Origin: Clostridia bacterium
Lineage (GTDB): Bacteria > Bacillota > Clostridia > Oscillospirales > CAG-272
Length of the DNA stretch: 43,694 nt
Direction of reading: 5' to 3'
NCBI GenBank assembly: GCA_017481265.1
Contig: JAFUPK010000001.1
Coordinates: forward strand, 1 to 43,694
The notes under the pieces were generated by a model that saw nothing but the letters and a program-made list of their open reading frames with translations, did not search any database and was not told the origin of the DNA. Every line of letters begins with the position of its first letter. Within the stretch, counting starts at the first letter, position 1. Shown here piece by piece: positions 16,199 to 25,419 of the stretch. Position numbers and translations under genes: made by a program.

Positions 16199-17232
16199 AG
16201 AAAAGCCACGCCAATATCCCTGTTTTCATCCCTCACATGGGATGCCCGAACAACTGCGTATTCTGCGATCAGAGGGCAATCTCGGGACGGGTTCATTTTG
16301 ATGAAAAGGATGCAATACGGCTCATGGAGGAGTCTGTCCGTACCCTTGAGGGAACAGGACGCTGTGCCGAGATCGCCTTTTTCGGCGGTTCCTTTACGGG
16401 TATCGACAGAACACTTATGATAAGACTTCTCGATGCCGCCGAAGCCTTTGTTGGGCACGGCGTTTCGGGTATCCGTATGTCCACGCGTCCCGATTATATA
16501 AATGCGGAGATAATAGAGATACTCAAAAACTACACCGTTTCTCAGGTGGAGCTTGGTATACAGAGTATGTCAGACAGAGTTCTTGAGTGCTCAAAAAGAG
16601 GGCACACCGCAGAAGATACGCGACGTGCCGTAAAGCTTCTGCGTGATAATTCGTTTTCCGTGGTAGGACAGATGATGGTGGGACTACCAAAGTCAAGTGC
16701 AGAGGATGAAGTGTTTACAGCACGGCAGATCTGTGCTATGGGCTGTGATGGTGCGAGAATATACCCCACGGTGGTCTTTAAAAGGACTGAGCTTGAAGCT
16801 ATGGCTGAAAGCGCTTCTTACGTTCCCCTTACAGTAGAAGAGGCGGCATTGAGATGTGCCGATGTTCTTGAAGTATTTGAAGAAAACGGAACAGAGTGTC
16901 TTCGCATCGGGCTTTGTGACAGCGAGAACCTCCATTCCGAGGAAAAATACCACAGCGGTCCCGCTCATCCTGCCATGGGTGAGCTTGTTCGGGGCGAGCT
17001 TTGGAGAAAGAGAATATGCGCCTGCCTTGAAAAACGCGGAGAAAAGAACACACCTGCGGTCATCGAGATACCGTACGGTGCGGCATCCGCCGTTGCAGGA
17101 CAGAAAAAAAGAAACCGCAGAGAGTATGAAAAGCTCTGCGGAAGTAAGGTAATTATAAGAGAGAGCTCCGCACTTTGCGGCACGGAGTTCAGAGTTTACG
17201 ACATACAGGAGGCAGACGAGGTATGTATCTGA
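16195..17232 (+). CDS. Elp3-like radical SAM protein (TTG start)
   Basis: This 345-residue radical SAM enzyme has the 4Fe-4S motif CPNNCVFC (Cys17, Cys21, Cys24), FFGGSFTGID as the SAM-site GGE-like strand, and MSTRPDYIN, VELGIQSM and QMMVGLPKS, which place it in the Elp3/oxygen-independent coproporphyrinogen oxidase-like group (COG1243). It has no acetyltransferase domain, so it is not a full Elp3. The substrate is unknown. The TTG start overlaps the rnc stop (TTGA) and the stop overlaps smc by 10 bases, suggesting translational coupling on both sides. Position between rnc and smc occurs in many Clostridia. Confidence 0.88.
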   Translation: MKKSHANIPVFIPHMGCPNNCVFCDQRAISGRVHFDEKDAIRLMEESVRTLEGTGRCAEIAFFGGSFTGIDRTLMIRLLDAAEAFVGHGVSGIRMSTRPDYINAEIIEILKNYTVSQVELGIQSMSDRVLECSKRGHTAEDTRRAVKLLRDNSFSVVGQMMVGLPKSSAEDEVFTARQICAMGCDGARIYPTVVFKRTELEAMAESASYVPLTVEEAALRCADVLEVFEENGTECLRIGLCDSENLHSEEKYHSGPAHPAMGELVRGELWRKRICACLEKRGEKNTPAVIEIPYGAASAVAGQKKRNRREYEKLCGSKVIIRESSALCGTEFRVYDIQEADEVCI

Positions 17233-20200
17233 AATCACTTGAGCTTCACGGCTTCAAATCCTTCCCCGATAAGACCGTGCTCAAGTTCAACCCCGGTACC
17301 ACCATTATCGTAGGTCCCAACGGAAGCGGAAAGTCAAACATAACCGATGCCATGAGATGGGTTCTCGGAGAGCTTTCATCGAAAAGTCTGCGAGGCTCAA
17401 AGATGGAGGACGTTATCTTCTCCGGAGCCGACGGAGTCCGTCCCATGGGCTTTGCAGAGGTATCTATCACCTTCGACAACAGCGGAGAAGAGAAGACTCT
17501 GCCCTCGGACTACGACGAGATCACCGTTACGAGACGCTACTACAGAGCAGGCGACAGCGCCTACTTTATCAACCGCAAGCCTGTAAGACTTAAGGATATA
17601 TATGAGCTTTTCATGAACACAGGTGTTGGTCGTGAGGGCTATTCCATCATTGGTCAGGGACGTATCGCCGAGATAATCTCCAAGAAGAGCGAGGAAAGAC
17701 GCAGTATCTTCGAGGAGGCGGCAGGTATCACAAAATACCGCTACAGAAAGAACGAGTCACAGAAGAAGCTTACCGAAACGGAAAACAATATGATCCGTGT
17801 CGGCGATATTGCCGCGGAGCTTGAGTCCCGTATCGGTCCTCTTGAAAAGGAAGCTGCGAAGGCAAGGCGTTACCTTGAGCTGTACGATGAGAAAAAGAAG
17901 CTTGACGTATCTCTTTGGAAGTACGATATGGATAAGCTTCGGGAGAATCTCGACAGATTTGAAGCAGAGACAAAGATGTCCTCTCACGAGCTTGAGATGG
18001 CTGAGGACACCCTTCGCCAGCTTACAGATACTCTTGAGCGTATGTATGAGGCTTCAAGCAAGAATAAGGAAGCATCCCAGCGTCTCTACGATGAGATCAG
18101 CGGAGTCCGCTCTGCCAAGAGTAAGCTTGAGAACGACGTAAGACTTATTGAGAACAATACTCTCCATGCGAAAAACAGCCTTGAAAACGAGAAAAGAGCC
18201 GCCGCAGCTGCAGAAAGCGCTCTTGATGCGGTACGGACAAGGCGGGGTGAGCTTGAGCGCATCCTTAATGAGACTGAGGCAAAGATCAATGATAAAAATG
18301 ACGAGCTGAGCTGTCTCACAGATGAGAAAAATGCGGCTGTTGCGGGCAGAAATTCCCTCGATGCCGATATCGACCGCCTTTTTGCAGAGCGTCAAAGGGC
18401 AGATGCCGAGCTTGGTGATCTGCGGGTACGTCTCAGCGTGCTGAAAAACAGCATCTCCGAGGGAAGCCGCCGTAAGGAGGGTATCGACGAGGAGGTCGAC
18501 GCATATAAGCGCGAGCTTGCAAGGCTTGAAGCCGATATTGCCGATGAGTCTGAGACCGTTGCTTCCTATGACGCGGGCGCAGAAGCCGAAAAGGCTCGTT
18601 TTGCAGAAGCAGAAAAGGCCCTCTCCGAGGCTCAGGCTGAGTGCGACAGGCTTCGTACAGAGCTTTCTGCGGTGCTTGCAGAGAGCGAGGCTCTTTCAAG
18701 CCGTATTGCCGCCATGGAGCGGATGCTTGAGCACTTTGACGGATATAATAACAGTATAAAATTCGTTATGAACGAGTCCGGTGCCGGAAGGCTTTCGGGC
18801 ATACACGGTCCTCTTTCACACCTTATCAAGGTGGATTCAAAATATGCGGTGGCTCTTGAAACCTCAATGGGCTCGGCATTACAGAATATAGTCACGGAAA
18901 ACGAAGTCTCTGCCAAGTCCGCCATTGCCGCATTGAAGCGGGCAGGGGCAGGAAGAGCGACCTTTTACCCCATCACCACGGTGAAGGCTCAGGATAAAAA
19001 TGCCGAGCTTAAAAGTGCCGCTTCCTGTAAGGGATTTGTGGGATTTGCGGATGAGCTTGTGGAGTGCGAAGCGCGTTACCGCGAGATCGTGAAGAGCATT
19101 GTGGGAAGAGTTTGCGTTTTTGATAATATCGACAACGCCTCCGATATGGCGCGTGCACGGGGCTGGCGAGTACGTGCGGTCACCCTTGACGGACAGCAGA
19201 TCAATGCAGGCGGCTCCTTTACGGGAGGCTCTGCAAGACGCGACAGCGGAATGCTGACACGTTCCTCACAGATCGACTCCATGAAGGCTGACAAGGCCGA
19301 GCGAGACAAAAAAGCAGAGGATCTCGGCGTAGCTCTTCGCGAGAACGAAAAGAAGCTTCAGTCCCTTGCCCGCGCAAGAGCGGATGCAGATGAGAAGCGC
19401 CGTCTTATGGAGTCCCTTGCTTCCGTTGAAAAAACGAGCCTCGGAGAGCTTGAGGCTAAGCGGGACATGACCTTGGGTCTTATAACAAAGCTTGAAGGCG
19501 ATGTTGCACGCTTTGACGAAAATTCACGTAAGAATGCCGATGACATAAAGCTTCTGGAGGGCATGATAGCCGCAGCCGAGGAAACGGTAGCGAAGCTTGT
19601 CGGCGAAAGAGAAGAAAAGGCGGCAAGCCGCGGAGAGCTTGATGCCAAGGCAGATGAGCTTACAATCAGCATCTTAGACCTTCAGGTGGAGCTGGCGGGA
19701 CTTTTAAAGGACTGCGAAAATACCAAGAGCTCGATAGACGATGCACAGACACGCATGGCAGAGCTGACAAGCGAGATCGGCTCGCATATCGAAGAAAGCT
19801 CACGCCTTGCCGATGAGATAGGTACAGCGGCACAGCACAAGGATGATCTTACAGCTCTCGGGGAGGAAACGGCGACACACCTTTCAGCTCTTGAGGAAAA
19901 GCTCCGTGAGATCGAGGCAGAGGGAGACCGCATCGAGGAATCTCTTTCCGATATGCGCCGCCGTGAAAAGGAGCAGAGCTCCAAAAAAGAGATACTTGTG
20001 GTTACTCACACAAAGAACGAGAATAAGCTTGAGGGCCTCAAAAACGAGCTTGATAAGATGACCGCCCGTCTTTGGGATGAGTATGAGCTTACCTATACGG
20101 GAGCACTTGAGCTTCTCGGAGAGGACGGATATGAGGAGATAGCTGAGGGCACAAGAACAAGATGCCACAGCCGCCTTACCGAGCTCAAGAGCCGTATCCG

Positions 20201-20831
20201 AGCTCTCGGTCATGTTAATGTTTCCGCTATAGAAGAATTTGCCGAGACTAAGGAGCGCTACGATTACATAAAGACGCAGATGGATGATCTTGAAGCTTCA
20301 AAGCGTGAGCTTCTCGGAATAATCGACGGAATCGAGACCGACATGAAGCGTATGTTCACCGAGGCATTCGAGAAGATCAACCGCAACTTCGGTGAGGTGT
20401 TCCGCGAGCTGTTCGGCGGCGGTGTTGCTGAGCTTTCTCTGACCGATCCGGAAAACGTGCTCACCAGCGGAATCGAGATATCTGCGGCGCCTCCCGGAAA
20501 GACTATCAAAAATCTCAGCCTTCTTTCGGGTGGTGAGCAGGCGTTTATCGCCATAGCCCTCATGTTTGCACTGATCAAGTACAGCCCCTCTCCCTTCTGT
20601 ATCTTTGACGAGATCGAGGCGGCGCTTGACGAGGTCAATGTAACGAGAGTCGCAAACTATGTTCACAAGTTCTCATCCGAGATGCAGATCATCATGATCA
20701 CGCACCGCCGCGGTACCATGGACATCGCCGATACTCTTTACGGTGTCACAATGCCGAGACGGGGAATCTCAAAGGTGTTTACTCTTGATGTAAATGCCGC
20801 CGATGCCAATGACGTATTCCTCAAAAACTGA
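17223..20831 (+). CDS. smc: chromosome partition protein SMC
   Basis: SMC forms the condensin core that compacts and resolves the chromosome. The 1202-residue product has Walker A GPNGSGKSN (31-39) and an N-terminal head with a VIGQGRIAEI-type Q-loop. It then has a coiled coil, a hinge (about 510-650, with GALQNIVT-like and GGSFTGGS segments), a second coiled coil, the C-signature LSGGEQAF and Walker B FCIFDEIEAALDE. The ATG at 17223 has AGGAGG about 10 bases before it; an upstream in-frame ATG at 17175 is inside the radical SAM gene and not homologous. It is followed by ftsY 26 bases later. ScpA and ScpB are not in the window. Confidence 0.98.
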   Translation: MYLKSLELHGFKSFPDKTVLKFNPGTTIIVGPNGSGKSNITDAMRWVLGELSSKSLRGSKMEDVIFSGADGVRPMGFAEVSITFDNSGEEKTLPSDYDEITVTRRYYRAGDSAYFINRKPVRLKDIYELFMNTGVGREGYSIIGQGRIAEIISKKSEERRSIFEEAAGITKYRYRKNESQKKLTETENNMIRVGDIAAELESRIGPLEKEAAKARRYLELYDEKKKLDVSLWKYDMDKLRENLDRFEAETKMSSHELEMAEDTLRQLTDTLERMYEASSKNKEASQRLYDEISGVRSAKSKLENDVRLIENNTLHAKNSLENEKRAAAAAESALDAVRTRRGELERILNETEAKINDKNDELSCLTDEKNAAVAGRNSLDADIDRLFAERQRADAELGDLRVRLSVLKNSISEGSRRKEGIDEEVDAYKRELARLEADIADESETVASYDAGAEAEKARFAEAEKALSEAQAECDRLRTELSAVLAESEALSSRIAAMERMLEHFDGYNNSIKFVMNESGAGRLSGIHGPLSHLIKVDSKYAVALETSMGSALQNIVTENEVSAKSAIAALKRAGAGRATFYPITTVKAQDKNAELKSAASCKGFVGFADELVECEARYREIVKSIVGRVCVFDNIDNASDMARARGWRVRAVTLDGQQINAGGSFTGGSARRDSGMLTRSSQIDSMKADKAERDKKAEDLGVALRENEKKLQSLARARADADEKRRLMESLASVEKTSLGELEAKRDMTLGLITKLEGDVARFDENSRKNADDIKLLEGMIAAAEETVAKLVGEREEKAASRGELDAKADELTISILDLQVELAGLLKDCENTKSSIDDAQTRMAELTSEIGSHIEESSRLADEIGTAAQHKDDLTALGEETATHLSALEEKLREIEAEGDRIEESLSDMRRREKEQSSKKEILVVTHTKNENKLEGLKNELDKMTARLWDEYELTYTGALELLGEDGYEEIAEGTRTRCHSRLTELKSRIRALGHVNVSAIEEFAETKERYDYIKTQMDDLEASKRELLGIIDGIETDMKRMFTEAFEKINRNFGEVFRELFGGGVAELSLTDPENVLTSGIEISAAPPGKTIKNLSLLSGGEQAFIAIALMFALIKYSPSPFCIFDEIEAALDEVNVTRVANYVHKFSSEMQIIMITHRRGTMDIADTLYGVTMPRRGISKVFTLDVNAADANDVFLKN

Positions 20832-20857
20832 CGAATCAAAGGAAAGGAACGATCCAC

Positions 20858-21775
20858 ATGGGATTTCTTGATAAACTTAAAAACGGACTGAAAAAGACAA
20901 AGGCTGCCGTGTTCGGTCAGCTTGACAATGTGATAAAGAGCTTTCGCAAGGTAGACGAGGAGCTTCTTGAGGAGCTTGAAGAGATCCTCATTTGCTCCGA
21001 CGTGGGAGCTGATACCACAGAATATATCATCGACGAGCTTCGCGAGCGTATCAAGAGTGGAAATATCAAACAGGCAGACGATGTGCGTTCTGCTCTCGGA
21101 GAGATCCTCCGTGAGCTTGTGGGTGAGGGTGAGCCCTTAAAGCTTGATACCCATCCCTCCGTTATTCTCGTAATCGGAGTGAACGGTGTTGGCAAGACTA
21201 CATCCATCGGTAAGATATCCGCTAACCTGAAGTCACAGGGCAAGCGTGTTCTCGTTGCGGCGGCTGACACCTTCCGTGCGGCGGCTATAGACCAGCTTGC
21301 GGTGTGGTGCGACAGAGCAGGAGTTGATCTTATCCGTCAGAACGAAGGCTCTGACCCCGCGGCGGTAGTATATGATGCTGTTGCGGCGGCAAAGAAGCGT
21401 GATGCCGACGTTCTCATCGTTGATACTGCGGGACGTCTCCACAACAAGAAGAACCTTATGGATGAGCTTGCGAAGATCGGACGTGTTCTTGACCGCGAGC
21501 TTCCCGGATGCTCCAAAGAGACTCTTCTCGTTCTTGACTCCACCACAGGTCAGAATGCTCTCGTTCAGGCGAAGGAATTCAAAAATGCAACAGAGATCAC
21601 AGGACTTATCCTTACCAAGCTTGACGGTACCGCAAAGGGTGGCGCTGTGTTCTCCATCCGCCGTACTGTCGGACTTCCCGTGAAGTACATTGGTGTGGGT
21701 GAGCAGATCGACGATATGGAGCCATTTAATGCAGAGCAGTTTGTAGATGCTCTTCTCGGAGAAGCTGAGGACTGA
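20858..21775 (+). CDS. ftsY: signal recognition particle receptor FtsY
   Basis: FtsY docks SRP-ribosome complexes at the membrane through a paired GTPase cycle. The 305-residue protein lacks the long acidic A domain of E. coli and consists of the N domain plus G domain, as in most Firmicutes. Visible motifs are GVNGVGKTTSIGK (G1), the ADTFRAAA stretch with AIDQL, VDTAGRLHNKKNLM (G3) and TKLDGTAKGG (G4). AAAGGAA precedes the ATG. The rnc-smc-ftsY order is the standard one. Confidence 0.98.
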   Translation: MGFLDKLKNGLKKTKAAVFGQLDNVIKSFRKVDEELLEELEEILICSDVGADTTEYIIDELRERIKSGNIKQADDVRSALGEILRELVGEGEPLKLDTHPSVILVIGVNGVGKTTSIGKISANLKSQGKRVLVAAADTFRAAAIDQLAVWCDRAGVDLIRQNEGSDPAAVVYDAVAAAKKRDADVLIVDTAGRLHNKKNLMDELAKIGRVLDRELPGCSKETLLVLDSTTGQNALVQAKEFKNATEITGLILTKLDGTAKGGAVFSIRRTVGLPVKYIGVGEQIDDMEPFNAEQFVDALLGEAED

Positions 21776-21776
21776 T

Positions 21777-22478
21777 ATGACAGAGCTTGTACTTGCTTCA
21801 AACAATAAAAAGAAGATCGCTGAGCTTCAGAAGCTTTTTGACAGTGCAGATATCGGAGACATTAAAATACTGTCACTGCACGACATAGGATATACCGAAG
21901 ATATTGAGGAGTACGGCAGAAGCTTTGAGGAAAACTCTCTCATCAAGGCATCCGTTCCGGCGTCTCTCGGATACATCGGTATCGCGGATGATTCGGGTCT
22001 TTGCGTGGATGCTCTCGGCGGTGAGCCCGGAATATACTCCGCAAGATATTCCGAGGACGAGGGTGAAGCAGATGACCGCGACGCGGCAAACAGAGTAAAG
22101 CTGCTTCGAAAGCTTGACTCTACTCCCGACGGTGAGCGCGGCGGTGCTTTCGTCTGTGTTATGTCGGCTGTTTTCCCCGAAAACGGTGGATTTGTGGTTC
22201 CTGAAGAGTACCGTGCGGCAGAGGAACATACGGACTTCACTTCTACCGACCGTTCACGCAGTGTCACCGTTCGCGGTGAGTGCCGCGGAACTATCACAAG
22301 AGAGGAAAAGGGAGAGGGCGGCTTTGGATATGATAACCTTTTCTATTCACCGGAGCTTAATAAGACCTTTGCTGAAGCAACAGCCGAAGAGAAAGCCTCC
22401 GTCAGTCACCGCGGACGTGCAGTTTCCGTTTTCGTAAAGATCCTTGCACACATAATCAGTGAGTCAATCAAAAAATAA
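21777..22478 (+). CDS. XTP/dITP pyrophosphatase (RdgB/HAM1 family)
   Basis: This house-cleaning enzyme hydrolyses non-canonical purine triphosphates such as XTP and dITP to monophosphates. The 233-residue product shows LASNNKKKIAEL, SFEENSLIKA, DDSGLCVDALGGEPGIYSAR, GFGYDNLFY and SHRGRAV, the complete HAM1 motif set. It is about 30 residues longer than usual; the extra stretch (about 140-167, with Glu-, Thr- and Arg-rich EEYRAAEEH...DRSRSVTVR) lies between the central strand and the GEC.G.I element. The ATG starts one base after the ftsY stop, with GAGG eight bases upstream. Confidence 0.92.
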   Translation: MTELVLASNNKKKIAELQKLFDSADIGDIKILSLHDIGYTEDIEEYGRSFEENSLIKASVPASLGYIGIADDSGLCVDALGGEPGIYSARYSEDEGEADDRDAANRVKLLRKLDSTPDGERGGAFVCVMSAVFPENGGFVVPEEYRAAEEHTDFTSTDRSRSVTVRGECRGTITREEKGEGGFGYDNLFYSPELNKTFAEATAEEKASVSHRGRAVSVFVKILAHIISESIKK

Positions 22479-22499
22479 TCAGATAAAGGAATATGAATT

Positions 22500-22799
22500 A
22501 TGCTTACAAGTAAACAGAGAGCCCGTCTTCGCGGCTTTGCCAATACAATACAGCCTATAACTCAGGTGGGAAAGAGCGGCGTAACACCCGAGCTCTGCGC
22601 TACGGTGGAAGCAGCGCTTGAGTCCCGCGAGCTCATAAAGCTGAGCGTTCTCGAAACTGCAGGACTTACCGCACGTGAGGCGGCTGATGCAGTCTCCGAG
22701 GCAACGGGAGCCGACGTTGTGTCCGTGATCGGCAGAAAGTTCGTGCTGTTCCGCGTTTCTTCAAAGGAAGAAAACCGTAAGATATCTGCAGAAATATAA
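22500..22799 (+). CDS. yhbY: YhbY-type CRM-domain RNA-binding protein
   Basis: This 99-residue protein is a single CRM domain, thought to bind pre-50S ribosomal particles. It starts MLTSKQRARLRGFANTIQP, with the conserved QVGKSGVT segment, the ELIKLSVLE strand and a C-terminal VIGRKFVLFR strand. AAAGGAATATGAATT precedes the ATG. The stop codon shares a base with the nadD start (TAATG). The order yhbY-nadD-yqeK is a common Firmicutes arrangement. Confidence 0.93.
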   Translation: MLTSKQRARLRGFANTIQPITQVGKSGVTPELCATVEAALESRELIKLSVLETAGLTAREAADAVSEATGADVVSVIGRKFVLFRVSSKEENRKISAEI

Positions 22800-23440
22800 T
22801 GAAAGATCACAGAAAGCTGAGAGTCGGGCTTTACGGCGGAACGTTTTCTCCGCCGCATCTCGGCCATCTTCACGCGGCACGTGAGTTCGCAAAGGCGCTT
22901 GACCTTGACAGACTTGTTATTATGCCGGCAAATATTCCGCCTCATAAGAGGGTCAGCCATTTTGTGGACGGCGAGACACGCCTTGAGCTTTGCCGCTTGA
23001 CCTTTGGTTCCATTGAGTGTGCCGAAATATCGGATTTTGAAATAAAAAAGGAAGGCGTCAGCTATACCGTGGAGACCCTGAGACATATGGCAGCCGCCGA
23101 TACGGAGCTTTTTATGCTCTGCGGCGATGATATGTTTCTTACCCTTGACACATGGAGGTGCGCTGAAGAGATTTTTTCGCTCACCGCCGTTGTGTGTATG
23201 AGACGGTATCTGACTGACGTGACTCCGTTGCTTCTTAAAAAGGCGGAATATGAGGAAAAATACGGTGCTCGCGTGTATTTCATCGACGAGAGCGCATATC
23301 CCGTATCATCGACGGAGATCAGGGAAAGGCTTACCGCAGGCGAAAGCTGCGAAGGACTCCTTCACGGCGCAGCAGAGGAATTTATTCTCGAAAACGGGAT
23401 ATACGCACAGACGGATAAAGGAAGCGTAACATATGAATAA
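22799..23440 (+). CDS. nadD: nicotinate-nucleotide adenylyltransferase
   Basis: NadD adenylates nicotinate mononucleotide in NAD synthesis. The 213-residue product has the nucleotidyltransferase motif GGTFSPPHLGHL (13-24), the IPPHKR substrate loop and the late SSTEIRERL motif. Its ATG overlaps the yhbY stop by one base and its stop overlaps yqeK by 8 bases, so the three are likely translationally coupled. Confidence 0.95.
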   Translation: MKDHRKLRVGLYGGTFSPPHLGHLHAAREFAKALDLDRLVIMPANIPPHKRVSHFVDGETRLELCRLTFGSIECAEISDFEIKKEGVSYTVETLRHMAAADTELFMLCGDDMFLTLDTWRCAEEIFSLTAVVCMRRYLTDVTPLLLKKAEYEEKYGARVYFIDESAYPVSSTEIRERLTAGESCEGLLHGAAEEFILENGIYAQTDKGSVTYE

Positions 23441-24083
23441 TACTATTAAAGAGGCGGATATCCTCGCTTTGAGAGAAAGGGTCAAAGGATATCTGACCGG
23501 AAAAAGATACGCACACACACTTGCTGTGGAGAGAGAGGCTTGCTTCCTCGGAAAGATATATCTTCCCGAAAAAACAGCCGAGCTGAGGTGTGCCGCACTT
23601 CTCCACGATATTACAAAAAAGTGTGATTTAGAAAAACAGTTGCAATATTGCTCGGAATTTGATATAATAGTGGGTGATTACGATATACTCTCTCCCAAGA
23701 CCTTCCATGCAAAGACCGCATCGGCGCTCATAAAACGGGATTTTCCGGATTATGCGTCCGACGATATAGTGTCCGGCGTAAGATGGCATACCACGGGACA
23801 TGACAGCATGACTGTATTTGAGGCGATAGTATATCTTGCAGACTACATCGAGGATACGAGAACCTTCGCTGACTGTGTTGCCCTCCGAAAATATTTCAGA
23901 GTGGGACTTGAACGCGGCTGTGACAGAGAAGAGCTTCTCACACGCACCATGATAAAGTCATTCGACATGACCGTAAGATGCCTTATTGAGGAAGGCGCAC
24001 CCGTTGATACGGATACGATCACGGCACGAAGCTTTTATATCAAAAAGCTGGGGCTTTTGACGGGTACGGCATCTGCAATGTAA
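23433..24083 (+). CDS. yqeK: YqeK-type HD-domain Ap4A hydrolase
   Basis: The 216-residue HD-superfamily protein is predicted to split diadenosine tetraphosphate symmetrically, the activity known for YqeK relatives. It shows KRYAHTLAVE (His28), LLHDITK (His58-Asp59), the FHAKTA helix and the VRWHTTG plus LADYIED metal-site elements. GGAAGCG precedes the ATG. It lies in the nadD-yqeK-LCP-rsfS order characteristic of Firmicutes. Confidence 0.92.
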   Translation: MNNTIKEADILALRERVKGYLTGKRYAHTLAVEREACFLGKIYLPEKTAELRCAALLHDITKKCDLEKQLQYCSEFDIIVGDYDILSPKTFHAKTASALIKRDFPDYASDDIVSGVRWHTTGHDSMTVFEAIVYLADYIEDTRTFADCVALRKYFRVGLERGCDREELLTRTMIKSFDMTVRCLIEEGAPVDTDTITARSFYIKKLGLLTGTASAM

Positions 24084-24110
24084 GTCTTTATCCTAAAAAG
24101 GAGTCGGCGA

Positions 24111-25379
24111 TTGCCGGAAAATGAAAAAATGAGTACAAATGAAAAGGAAATGGCGGCTGTAAGAAGAAAAAAGAGAAGAGGCGCTCTTACTGCAGGTAAA
24201 AAAGCGGCGATCATCGTTATTCTTGCTCTTTACATTATCGTTCTTGCGGCGACTTCGCTCTTCGTTTTTTACAGACCGAATACAGAACGTAACACCCTTA
24301 CGGCAGTAGTCACGCAAACTGACGAGCACGGAAGCGTTGTGACCGATAACGAGGGAAATGCGGTAACTGAGATCATATCCGTTGATCCTTCGGAAAAGGT
24401 CGATTCTTATAATATCCTTGTTCTCGGACATGACAGAGCCGCAATGCTTACCGACGTGTTCATGCTTGTAAATATCGACAACAGAGATAATTCCATTACG
24501 GTAATGCAGATCCCCCGCGACACATGGGTGTCCGATCACAAGGGACCTGAGGGCACATACCACTACGTTATCTCCAACAAGATCAATGCTGTTTTCTCCA
24601 CATATTTTAATTATCACAGATATAATGAGGGCATGGATACCTCCGAGGCATACGACAAGGCTCTTACCTCTGTGGCGGATGTCCTTGAGGAAAACCTCTT
24701 TATAAACATAGACTATTCCGTTATTATGGACCTTGACGGCTTCCAGAAGATTGTCGATATCCTCGGCGGAGTTGAGATGTACGTTGAGAGACCTATGGTG
24801 TATCAGGATCCGGAGCAGGGACTTTATATCAATATTCCCGCCGGATACCAGACGTTAAACGGTCATCAGGCAGAGGGCTTTGTAAGATACCGTAAGGGAT
24901 ATGCTACAGCAGACCTTGGACGCCAGAACGCACAAAAGCAGTTTATGACATCACTTTTCAGCAAAGCAAAGAGCACGCTGTCTCTTTCCAATGCCGATAA
25001 GCTCAAGGATATTGCGGATGCGATCTATACCTATATAGACACGGATATGTCTGCGGCAGAGATACTCTTCTTCGCAAAGAGCCTTCTCAAATGCGATCTT
25101 TCCGAGATGAATATGATGACCATGCCCGGAAATCTCGTGGGACAGTATTATGTCATGAACCGCGAGGCGGTATACGGAGTAATGAATACTTCCTATAACC
25201 TTAACACTACGGATATTCCCGATGCCGCCTTCGACAGCGGAAGCCTCTTTAACAACACAGGCGATTACTATATAAGCTATGCATATAAGCTCCCCGCAAA
25301 TGAGGTGTTTGATAACACCGTGTTCAACGGTGCAGATGTGGATAAGGACGGAGTAGATCTTCCTTGGAATAATTATTGA
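24111..25379 (+). CDS. LytR-CpsA-Psr (LCP) family wall glycopolymer ligase 1
   Basis: LCP enzymes move glycopolymers such as teichoic acids from lipid carriers to peptidoglycan. The 422-residue product has a basic cytoplasmic N-terminus, one membrane segment (about 31-55) and an extracellular LCP domain (about 100-320). The domain has NILVLGHDRAAMLTDVFMLV, the conserved arginine in QIPRDTW, VDILGGVEM and GFVRYRKGYATADLGRQNAQ. The TTG at 24111 is the likely start because AAAGGAG lies seven bases before it; ATG 24129 is the alternative. It is a paralogue of the next gene and sits 27 bases after yqeK. Confidence 0.92.
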   Translation: MPENEKMSTNEKEMAAVRRKKRRGALTAGKKAAIIVILALYIIVLAATSLFVFYRPNTERNTLTAVVTQTDEHGSVVTDNEGNAVTEIISVDPSEKVDSYNILVLGHDRAAMLTDVFMLVNIDNRDNSITVMQIPRDTWVSDHKGPEGTYHYVISNKINAVFSTYFNYHRYNEGMDTSEAYDKALTSVADVLEENLFINIDYSVIMDLDGFQKIVDILGGVEMYVERPMVYQDPEQGLYINIPAGYQTLNGHQAEGFVRYRKGYATADLGRQNAQKQFMTSLFSKAKSTLSLSNADKLKDIADAIYTYIDTDMSAAEILFFAKSLLKCDLSEMNMMTMPGNLVGQYYVMNREAVYGVMNTSYNLNTTDIPDAAFDSGSLFNNTGDYYISYAYKLPANEVFDNTVFNGADVDKDGVDLPWNNY

Positions 25380-25419
25380 TAGTCCCCCTGCCATCTGCCG
25401 CTGAAAGGCAAGGTGCAAT

